From positions 25,142,001 through 25,206,000 of the forward strand of contig CM062218.1 of NCBI GenBank assembly GCA_031216445.1: a stretch of 64,000 bases of DNA, given 5' to 3'. Below are positions 1-6,532 of the stretch, one piece after another; the first letter of the stretch is position 1; each line of letters starts with the position of its first letter. Source of the DNA: Lateolabrax maculatus (lineage: Eukaryota > Chordata > Actinopteri > Acropomatiformes > Lateolabracidae). Below the pieces are notes generated by a model that worked only from the letters and a program-made list of their open reading frames with translations, was not told the DNA's origin and ran no database searches. A program made the position numbers and the translations under genes.

Positions 1-191
1 GCCATCTCAGCTTTACTAGAAGCCATACACCATCCAAAAGTGTTAGCCATCATTAAATGCGTAGCTCATCAAAAACGAATTCCCTGATAGCTAAAGGCAA
101 CAACTTAGCAGATGAAGCCGCAAAACGCATAGCTACACCCACCTGTATAGGACCACTGCTAGTAGCTGGAGATTGTGAACCACTGACAAAC
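1..191 (+). mobile_element. Endogenous retrovirus pol fragment: RNase H C-terminal end
   Basis: Translation from base 1 gives an ALLEAI segment, then IKC-x-AH, then KGNNLADEAAKR, the pattern at the C-terminal end of retroviral RNase H (helix, strand, catalytic-region H and D with the final AAK helix). The reading frame breaks at the A-run near 71-75, which has five A here and six in units 4-11. The N-terminal two thirds of RNase H are missing: the fragment begins abruptly, and in the other units a reverse-transcriptase fragment lies immediately upstream. A gamma/epsilon-type fish ERV is the best guess. It is a dead remnant with no LTR, gag or env in the window. Confidence 0.82.
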
Positions 192-192
192 T

Positions 193-202
193 TATATATA
201 TA

Positions 203-240
<38 letters not shown>
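193..240 (+). repeat. (AT)n microsatellite, 36-bp main tract
   Basis: Alternating A/T from 193, interrupted by one G at 204 and then pure AT from 205 to 240. It separates the RNase H and integrase remnants. It is the most length-variable site in the array (22-42 bp main tract). Confidence 0.97.
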
Positions 241-243
<3 letters not shown>

Positions 244-251
244 CTATATAT

Positions 252-572
252 ATGTGCTGCTATGTAATAGCAGCACAACATCAGGCAAGTCCATATGCAC
301 ATTCTGTATGGGCAAAAAGGGGGGCAAGTATAATCACTGAAGAAGGTCCATCACATGGGCTATGGCGAAGTGCACATGGACATATTGTCCTCCCAACATC
401 TTTGGTACAGGTTGCTACACGTAGTGCGCATGGTCAGGACCATTGCACAAGTGGGGAGGTGTTGAGACGCCTTCAAGCAGTCTGGTGGTCACCATTTTTC
501 CGACCTGCGTTTGTAGCTGAGACAATTTTGCAAGGAAGGTTTTTTTCTGTTGCTCTGGTATTTCAAGTCTGA
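252..572 (+). mobile_element. Endogenous retrovirus pol fragment: integrase N-terminal domain
   Basis: An open frame of 106 codons. Residues 20-85 resemble the RNase H/integrase linker and the zinc-binding N-terminal domain of retroviral integrase: WAKRGA, then GLWRS-x-HGHIVLPT, then H60-x3-H64, which would be the two histidines of the HHCC motif, then LRRLQAVWWSP. The two cysteines and the whole catalytic core are absent, since similarity ends near residue 85 (about base 506). Residues 1-19 come from the hairpin/AT junction and are not retroviral. The protein is the same in all eleven copies. Confidence 0.78.
253..277. other. Perfect 10-bp-stem hairpin next to the AT tract
   Basis: TGTGCTGCTA (253-262) and TAGCAGCACA (268-277) are exact reverse complements around the 5-base loop TGTAA. 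It starts 12 bases after the AT tract and is repeated at the same place in each unit (one base after the start of the integrase ORF, e.g. 6139, 12017, 17891). A cruciform beside an AT tract is a plausible fragile site; that role is inference. Confidence 0.85.
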
Positions 573-646
573 TACTGCATGTTAGTGTTTTTGTTTTTTG
601 TTTCTATTTTGCCGGGCTTGATGCTAAAATGATCTTTTCTTTTCAG
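573..646 (+). other. Intron end with strong 3' splice site
   Basis: A T-rich stretch ends in CTTTTCTTTTCAG at 646, directly before open coding sequence at 647. The ATG at 629 lies inside the polypyrimidine tract and is therefore unlikely to start the protein. The upstream exon and donor are not evident; the DNA to the left is retroviral debris, so the true 5' exons were probably lost. Confidence 0.6.
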
Positions 647-673
647 ATTTTTCAAGAAGACAAAAAACTTCCT

Positions 674-1405
674 ATGCAGTGGTTGTGTAAGTACTGCACA
701 TTTTGTGCTGAAAAGAGGTGCTTCTTACTTAAGCATTACCGCTTAAAACACGGGTGCCACACTCGAATATCACCACTACCGTGCCTTTATAAGGAGTGCC
801 TGTGCACATTTAAATCTTTCAATGCACTCAAAGTCCACTTATCAACATGGCACACTCAAAAGGACCTGGGGAACGTGGGTGAAACTGCTTTCCATTGTCA
901 GCTGTGTGACTTTGTGGAGCCTTGCACTGGAGCTGACTTTTTTACCCATTTACGAAGACATTTGAAGCTGAAGCAAAAGGTTTCCTGTCCATATCAAGGC
1001 TGTAGCTTTCAGAGCAATGTTTATTCAACCTTTAATGCACATAAAAGCAAAGAACATCAAGACCACAATAAGATGGCATTCAAACCTGAAATTGTGTCAC
1101 ATAATGTACTTGAGGTACCTCCACCTAATATAAATATTCAACCTGAGGATAGTGCCCCTGAAACTGATCAGGTTGAGTTTGAGGTTACTGAGCTCAATGA
1201 AGATGTGGGAGACTTGGAGAGTCAGTTGGAACATAATGTAGCTGCTGTTTTTCTGAAAATGTCATCGATTCTTAACATCTCTGAAAATGCCCTGCAAGAA
1301 GTTATAGAGCAGATCAACCAAATTTATGTGCTTTCACAGCCATTGTTACATACCTCGGTTGGAAAAATACTAAATCAACATTGTGGAGATGTTGAGGACT
1401 CTTAA
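674..1405 (+). CDS. Four-finger C2H2 zinc-finger ORF, 243 aa
   Basis: Start chosen at ATG 674 (MQW just before finger 1), because the earlier in-frame ATG at 629 is intronic. Fingers: C5-x2-C8-x12-H21-x4-H26; C37-x4-C42-x12-H55-x4-H60; C75-x2-C78-x13-H92-x3-H96; C105-x4-C110-x12-H123-x4-H128. Spacing is irregular and there are no TGEKP linkers, unlike KRAB-type tandem fingers. Residues 150-200 are acidic (PEDSAPETD, DVGDLESQ). The ORF ends at the TAA at 1403; the same frame continues after it, so this is a truncated version of a longer protein. It is open in all eleven copies, but their near identity makes that weak evidence for selection. Confidence 0.5.
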   Translation: MQWLCKYCTFCAEKRCFLLKHYRLKHGCHTRISPLPCLYKECLCTFKSFNALKVHLSTWHTQKDLGNVGETAFHCQLCDFVEPCTGADFFTHLRRHLKLKQKVSCPYQGCSFQSNVYSTFNAHKSKEHQDHNKMAFKPEIVSHNVLEVPPPNINIQPEDSAPETDQVEFEVTELNEDVGDLESQLEHNVAAVFLKMSSILNISENALQEVIEQINQIYVLSQPLLHTSVGKILNQHCGDVEDS

Positions 1406-1880
1406 GTGAGTGAGATAGCTAAAGTATTTACTGAGAATAATGTATTCCTGAAATTCACTTCTACTAGGGGGTCATTGTCAACCACTAGCAAGCGAACATC
1501 ATACATTTGAAAAGAATTCTCAGTGGTGACGCCTATTGAGTTTGTCCTAAAAAATGACAGGCAGACAGTTGTGTATATCCCCATACTAAAAATGCTGCAG
1601 ACATTACTAAACAATGGAGAAATTTTAGATAAGGCCATGTCATCTGAGACAAATTTGTCACAAGGATACAGATCTCACAGGGATGGTTACCGGTTTAAAG
1701 ACAATTCTCTCTTGACAGAGGAAGAATTCAGGATTGCTCTTTTCTTGTACATAGATGATTTTGAGGTGGCTAAGCCCTTGGGAACCTCCAGAAAGAAACA
1801 CAAGCTGCCATCTACTGGGTACTTGGAAATCTACACCCTAAATATCGCTCCTCTCTTCATTCCATTCAGCTTGCTCTACT
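1406..1880 (+). pseudogene. C-terminal conserved block of the zinc-finger family, broken
   Basis: The zinc-finger frame continues: SEIAKVFTENNVFLKF, then RTSYI, TGA at 1508, KEFSVVTPIEFV. The longest open part is 1523-1912 and holds LYIDDFEVAKPLGTSRKKHKL, which I recall as a hallmark of a repetitive fish protein family. After about 1807 the family similarity moves to the next frame (AIYWVLGNLHPKYRSSLHS), so a 1- or 2-base indel lies at 1805-1808. Confidence 0.7.
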
Positions 1881-2823
1881 CATCATCGCTGAAGATGATA
1901 TCAGGAAGTTGACTTTAAATGAGAGACCACAGTCTATTGAAGAATTAAAAGTGCAACTGGTAGATAAACTGTCACTGCAGTGTGACTTTAAACTGCAGTA
2001 TGAAGATCAAGACTTCCATAATGCCCTCTGCAATTTGACTGAAATAACTGATTTACCTGAAAGAGCTACGCTCAAAATCATCCCTCTTGTGACTCTCCAT
2101 TTAACCGCATTGTCATCACCCACCACAACATCAGACACTGAGTGCAGCACAGCAGACACTGAGATCCTGTCGACAGGAAGAGCATCACCATCGCTAAGAC
2201 AACAGTGGCCAGATTTCTTTGACATACCCAATTTCTCAGTTGATGTTGACTATAGACTCAGACAGGCAGATCTTGCCTTTATGAAGGATGGAACACGTAT
2301 GACTCTACCACGAGATATGAAGCATGACATACTAGAAAAGCTTGCTGAGACGATGTACAGTTTCAAGGCTTACCCTAAAGATGATGACTTCAGCAGTGTT
2401 GCAAAAGCACTAATTAGCAAACACCCCTGCCTCACTGAGCCTGGACCACACAGATGGTATGGCTGGAAAAACAGCCTTAAATTATCGCACAAAGCTTCAA
2501 AAAGCTGGATGTGAGGATGTAGCAATCAATGGAGGCAAAAGAAGTAAAGGCAACCCAGAAGGAGAATCCTCAAGCAAGAATATCAAACGGCCAAAAAGAG
2601 GTGAAGCAAACTACCTACCTAACTTACCTGAAGGACATGATGAAACAAGCCTTGAAAATGCCAGAAAGGTTCTCGTGGAAGAAATGAAGAAGAAACAACC
2701 CAATGGCACTCTCATCTCACAAATGATGGACCAATCATTCCCACTACGCAGACAAGAAATTGTAGAAAAGGAACCTGCTGTACAGAACATTGTTGAACGA
2801 TGGCCAGCACTCTTCACAGACAG
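1880..2823 (+). pseudogene. PB1-like start and body of the second family (exon 1, second part)
   Basis: Open frame from about 1880 reads AEDDIRKLTLNERPQSIEEL, then LQYEDQDFHNALCNLTEI, which looks like a PB1/ubiquitin-like fold with an acidic OPCA-type stretch; then a Ser/Thr-rich linker; then NFSVDVDYRLRQADLAFMKDGT, KHDILEKLAETMYSF and ALISKHPCL. At 2475-2482 the frame shifts and continues as NYRTKLQKAGCEDVAIN, a basic KRSKGNPEGESSSKNIKRPK stretch, and RWPALFTD up to the GTAAAC donor at 2824. The PB1 call is by pattern only. Confidence 0.65.
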
Positions 2824-2969
2824 GTAAACTATTTTTGTTCTCAACCAATAAAATAATGCCTATCAAAAAGAAATTCAAGGTGTGTGGCTAGAAATCCAAA
2901 CACACTTGTTGGAATGTTAACACTTCTGCCATCTCTCCATCCCTACCCACCCCTCTCTCTACTTTTCAG

Positions 2970-3128
2970 GTGTTTGCTGAGTTCAACAGAATCGCAAGTA
3001 AGAATCTTGAGGGAGACTTCTTTGAGGCTCTGGACCAGTATACCCCACGTTTCATTGAACTTTTCAAAACAAGAAGGGGAACTGTTGGCCAGAAGCTCAG
3101 TGAGCTGATGCAGCACATGAGCTGGATG
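2970..3128 (+). pseudogene. Exon 2 of the broken gene (53 codons)
   Basis: Preceded by a pyrimidine-rich CTCTCTCTACTTTTCAG acceptor and followed by GTAAGT. It is open in phase 0 (VFAEFNRIASKNLEGDFFEA, then RFIELFKTRRGTVGQKL). The upstream donor leaves two bases over, so joining it to 2823 would put this exon out of frame. Confidence 0.75.
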
Positions 3129-3287
3129 GTAAGTAGGTTAATTTTGCTTTTGATCTGTGTGATAGTTCATCAATCAAGTTCTAAATGAGATGATCCAGCC
3201 CAACCTATTCTATTTCCTGTCTGACTTGTGCTTGTGCCTTGCAAATTACTCTGTTAACTGGTCTTTTCTCTCTCTGTGTATCATTAG

Positions 3288-3380
3288 ACACCAGACGTGA
3301 CAGTACTTCGCTCTGTTGTCCTCAAAGGCATTCCTATTTTACTTGGTGACGACTCCAGTGAATTCTTCAAGACATGCTCT
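3288..3380 (+). pseudogene. Exon 3 of the broken gene (31 codons)
   Basis: Acceptor ATCATTAG at 3287, donor GTAAGT at 3381. Open in phase 0 and continuous with exons 2 and 4: TPDVTVLRSVVLKGIPILLG, then SSEFFKTCS. Confidence 0.75.
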
Positions 3381-3848
3381 GTAAGTACTTGCACATAAGA
3401 AAAAGTTTGGTCTGCATTAAAATAGAACTATATCTGTGCTGACATAGAAGATGTAATTTTATCTGCACAATATACAATATACATTTTGTACAGTGATTGA
3501 TGTATTTTGTATGGCAATTCCTCCACAGCTAATCTGAGAGGTATTTAAACAGCCAGTAAATAAAAATGAAATTTGCCACATAAACGTTGTACACATTAAT
3601 TAATTGTAAATCTAAGGAGCAGGAGTCCAGGCTGAAAAGTCAGTGTCACTGTTTAAGAATATATGGACCTTGTGGACCATAGCTTTAGTTTAATCATACC
3701 ACATTTATTTTGTTGGTTATATTGTAACAATCCAGTGTGAACACATATTTAAAACCATATTCCCTAGCAAATGCTTTCAACATTAAAAATGAATGTTTAG
3801 AAGAGCATAAATTGCCATGCTGAAGAATGTGTGTGTGTGTCTTTGTAG
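3381..3848 (+). other. Intron, 468 bp
   Basis: AT-rich, no ORF of note. It contains a short (GT)n run just before the acceptor TCTTTGTAG at 3848. Nothing else recognisable. Confidence 0.65.
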
Positions 3849-4172
3849 GGTACAGCGAGAGACGAGGCCCTAGAATGCACTGTCGGTGTGCTGACAGTTG
3901 TCAGTGAAGATAATCCTCATGAGGGTCCAAGTTCAGTAGACCTCCAGCCCATCTCCACTGCCATCATTCTGGAGGGAGGTATCATCATGGATCATATAAA
4001 AAAACTTGCCTCAGGCAGTTTGTCTGTTATTTGGGCTTACATATGCTTTGCATTTGGATTACCCAAAATGCATGGCAAATACACTCAACTTCATTCAGAC
4101 TGTGATGCTTGGACTGGGAAAGAAAACCTCCCACCAAAACTGTTAACTTTGAAGAACAGTCTACTGGGTTAG
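3849..4172 (+). pseudogene. Last exon of the broken gene
   Basis: Opens in phase 0 with GTARDEALECTVGVLTVVSE and STAIILEGGIIMDHIKKLAS. The family-like continuation then runs one frame over from about 4018 (CLLFGLTYALHLDYPKCM, LNFIQTVMLGLGKK) and returns near 4122 (PPKLLTLKNSLLG, stop TAG at 4170-4172). Two frameshifts that cancel each other leave a single open frame with a scrambled middle of about 35 residues. Confidence 0.72.
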
Positions 4173-5145
4173 ACCAGTAAAGAGCCATCAGCTGTCAGAT
4201 AGCACTTTGTAAATTATGCAGCAGTTAATGTTCTCCTGTTATCAGAGAAAGTTTTATGCTTTCATGCAACTGAGCTGGCTTGTTTATGATCTCAAAAAAA
4301 AAAAAAATTCTATTAAAGTGTACCATGTTATGCTAGTATGCTAATGGTGGAAATAGCGCCACCTTGTGTTGCAAAGAGTTGTTAGATAATGTTGTCAGAA
4401 AGGAACCTAGCAAGGTTGACCTGTTTACATTTGTGTTTTGGGAAAACTTTTAATTATAGTAGTTATAATGTAGTACAAATACAAAACCCAAGGAGTGATG
4501 TTTTTCTGTGTTGGTTTAAACCTTGGACTGATGCTCGCTTTGGGACACAAAAGCATTTGTTGTACTTTCAGTTTTGATCAGAAATGCAATGATTTTGCAT
4601 GCACTGAAGTCCTGTAATTATCAGGTGTTTACCTGTTTAATATTGTGAGACTGTTACATGCATAGAATTAGCTCACAAAAATGTGGTTTTATTTTTGCCA
4701 TGTCCATGTCATGTTCTACAGTCAAATCAAACCACAAGTTTGTTGTTTAGCTGCTGTTTTGTACTTGAATGTACAAGAAAGTGATACTTGGGAACAGAAC
4801 ACTTGAGGCTGAATAATAGATTTAATGCATATTGTTATTACAATAGCCTAACAGACATAGATCACACTATGAGCAATTTTGCAACTAGCTTTAAAATACA
4901 TTAAATATGACAAGAGGATAGAGAACAGTAATTTTATTGTTTATTGTAAGGTTATTACATGAGTGATAAAACACACATTTTATATTGGAGAATTGGAATC
5001 AAAAGTAACAATATCGAACATTTATTGTTCAGTCTAGATCTGTCAGTGATGCAATTATTTTTTTAATAAATGTTGTAATGCAGCTGAACAAACCCAGTGA
5101 GTGTTCTTTTAAAGTATATGTTTGTGGTGTTTTTCCCTTTATTAG
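4173..5145 (+). other. 3' flank / untranslated region, no gene
   Basis: AT-rich non-coding DNA with a 14-base poly-A run near 4294-4307 followed by ATTAAA (4312). The short ORF at 4389-4577 has no recognisable motif. An A/C marker near 4930 divides the units: A in 1, 2, 9 and 11, C in the others. Confidence 0.6.
5065..5070 (+). terminator. AATAAA polyadenylation signal
   Basis: Canonical AATAAA in a T-rich setting about 890 bases after the last stop codon, followed by a TGTTGT stretch. Plausible 3' end of the gene above; not proven. Confidence 0.4.
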
Positions 5146-5199
5146 GTAATAACAGCTAAAATAGATAAGAAATGGGAGAAGGACAAGGACCCATTCAAG
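5146..5199 (+). other. 18-codon exon-like segment with broken donor
   Basis: A pyrimidine-rich TTTTTCCCTTTATTAG acceptor precedes 54 open bases (VITAKIDKKWEKDKDPFK). The expected donor reads AAG|GAAATT, so no GT is present here. In units 9 and 11 the same position reads AAG|GTAATT. I do not recognise the peptide. It may be an orphan exon of another gene. Confidence 0.4.
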
Positions 5200-5548
5200 G
5201 AAATTGGTTTGTTTAATTTAACTGAACTGAAATGAACTGAAAAAAAATGAGTGAGTAGTAAGTAGTAGGTATCATAATTCTAAGTGGGGTTAAATTTGTA
5301 TCAAGCAGTCCACACAAAATGAAAAAATTAAGTTAACACTAAGCATGGCTATTAAGTTACATGAACTTTTTTTTTTTTTTTTAGTTGTACTACTTGATTT
5401 GGTACTGCACACTTAAAATAAACAAGCTTTTCTAACTCACTATTCTTAAGATTACTTTGCTTAATTTGCAACGAGTTTGCATACTTTTTTTAAGTAAGGT
5501 CAACTAATTAGATTTTACAGTGAGTATACGTACACACGTCTCCCGCAG
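5200..5548. repeat. Low-complexity and possible DNA-transposon tail
   Basis: GAACTGAAATGAACTG and GTAGTAAGTAGTAG simple repeats, then from about 5327 a block with a 16-base T run, AAGTTAC/AGTTGTAC motifs and the end ATTTTACAGTG at about 5522. That ending (CACTGTAAAAT on the other strand) resembles termini of abundant fish non-autonomous DNA elements. No matching left terminus or target duplication was found, so the call is weak. Confidence 0.35.
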
Positions 5549-5880
5549 AGCTATGTTGAAAGTCCCTCAATATTCAGTCGAGTATTGGCTAATGACCTGC
5601 AACACCTAGACGTGTCCAGTACAGTACTACAATATGTAGATGATCTCTTGATATGTAGCACCTCCAAAGCTCAATGTGCACAAGACTCAGTCTCAGCCCT
5701 GATGGCTTTAGAAAAGGGGGCTCACAAGGTGAGTAAAAATAAATTACAGTTTTGCCAGACACAGGTTGAATACTTAGGTAGACAACTCTGTGGCACTAAA
5801 TGAGCTATAGTGCCCTCACAAATTGAGGCAGTATCGAAAGCTCCCAAACCACAAACGGTGAGACACATGTCGTCATTTCT
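5549..5880 (+). mobile_element. Endogenous retrovirus pol fragment: reverse transcriptase catalytic end
   Basis: Starts abruptly after CCCGCAG. The frame reads SPSIFSRVLANDLQHL, then the catalytic YVDDLLICS (YXDD box), then HKVSKNKLQFCQ and VEYLG, typical of ERV polymerase palm and connection start. A TGA at 5801-5803 interrupts it, after which AIVPSQIEAVSKAPKPQTV continues to the unit end. The fingers and most of the palm are missing. At 5880/5881 it jumps to the end of RNase H in a different frame, omitting the connection domain and most of RNase H. Confidence 0.88.
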
Positions 5881-6071
5881 GCCATCTCAGCTTTACTAGA
5901 AGCCATACACCATCCAAAAGTGTTAGCCATCATTAAATGCGTAGCTCATCAAAAACGAATTCCCTGATAGCTAAAGGCAACAACTTAGCAGATGAAGCCG
6001 CAAAACGCATAGCTACACCCACCTGTATAGGACCACTGCTAGTAGCTGGAGATTGTGAACCACTGACAAAC
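5881..6071 (+). mobile_element. ERV RNase H C-terminal fragment, unit 2
   Basis: Five-A (frame-broken) form, directly preceded by the RT fragment of unit 1, showing the pol deletion junction at 5880/5881. Confidence 0.82.
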
Positions 6072-6072
6072 T

Positions 6073-6082
6073 TATATATATA

Positions 6083-6126
<44 letters not shown>
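6073..6126 (+). repeat. (AT)n microsatellite, 42-bp main tract
   Basis: The longest AT tract of the array. Confidence 0.97.
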
Positions 6127-6129
<3 letters not shown>

Positions 6130-6137
6130 CTATATAT

Positions 6138-6458
6138 ATGTGCTGCTATGTAATAGCAGCACAACATCAGGCAAGTCCATATGCACATTCTGTATGGGCA
6201 AAAAGGGGGGCAAGTATAATCACTGAAGAAGGTCCATCACATGGGCTATGGCGAAGTGCACATGGACATATTGTCCTCCCAACATCTTTGGTACAGGTTG
6301 CTACACGTAGTGCGCATGGTCAGGACCATTGCACAAGTGGGGAGGTGTTGAGACGCCTTCAAGCAGTCTGGTGGTCACCATTTTTCCGACCTGCGTTTGT
6401 AGCTGAGACAATTTTGCAAGGAAGGTTTTTTTCTGTTGCTCTGGTATTTCAAGTCTGA
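6138..6458 (+). mobile_element. ERV integrase N-terminal fragment, unit 2
   Basis: 106-codon frame with the H-x3-H half of the HHCC motif; same protein as the unit-1 copy. Confidence 0.76.
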
Positions 6459-6532
6459 TACTGCATGTTAGTGTTTTTGTTTTTTGTTTCTATTTTGCCG
6501 GGCTTGATGCTAAAATGATCTTTTCTTTTCAG

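Larger units (their letters stand above)
647..4172 (+). pseudogene. Broken multi-exon gene: C2H2 zinc-finger family fused to a PB1-like multicopy fish family
   Basis: Four exon blocks: 647-2823, 2970-3128, 3288-3380 and 3849-4172. Lesions in reading order: TAA at 1403-1405 and TGA at 1508-1510, both in the zinc-finger frame; a frameshift at about 1805-1808 after a KKHKL motif; a change of protein family near 1880; a frameshift at about 2475-2482 between GWKNSLK and NYRTKL; a donor at 2823/2824 whose phase does not fit the next exon; and two compensating frameshifts in the last exon (about 4018 and 4122). The exons from 2970 on are joined in phase 0 with good GT-AG sites, so this is not a processed retrocopy. 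From memory, the second half matches proteins often named sterile alpha motif domain-containing protein 3-like in fish; a protein search would settle it. Function of the intact family is unknown to me. Confidence 0.82.
1..5880 (+). repeat. Tandem macrosatellite, unit 1 (5880 bp)
   Basis: The sequence starting at position 1 recurs head-to-tail at 5881, 11767, 17644, 23517, 29386, 35266, 41127, 47009, 52878 and 58744. I chose position 1 as the phase because the reverse-transcriptase and RNase H fragments meet there. This copy has a 36-bp AT tract, five A in the RNase H A-run (frame broken), 14 A in the 3' poly-A run, and A at the A/C marker near 4930. It matches unit 2 in every long reading frame. 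No direct repeat or terminal inverted repeat was seen at the unit ends, so the unit is not itself a transposon; it is a duplicated genomic segment. Confidence 0.97.

Noticed and set aside
57..242. Small ORF ending in a Tyr-Ile repeat
   Set aside because: The repeat is the AT tract read as codons; its length varies with the microsatellite.
629..646. ATG at 629 as start of the zinc-finger protein
   Set aside because: It lies in the polypyrimidine tract before the AG at 646; ATG 674 next to finger 1 is more likely.
1402..1638. Minus-strand ORF of 78 codons, repeated in every unit
   Set aside because: Shadow of the zinc-finger family coding frame. The same holds for minus-strand ORFs at 2007-2231 and 2611-2844.
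2884..3108. Plus-strand ORF of 74 codons
   Set aside because: Spans the intron end and runs out of frame through exon 2.
4389..4577. 62-codon ORF in the 3' flank
   Set aside because: No motif or family; conserved only because the units are near identical.
1..5880. Intact or active endogenous retrovirus
   Set aside because: Only RT, RNase H and integrase pieces remain, with stops and missing domains; no LTR, gag or env was seen.
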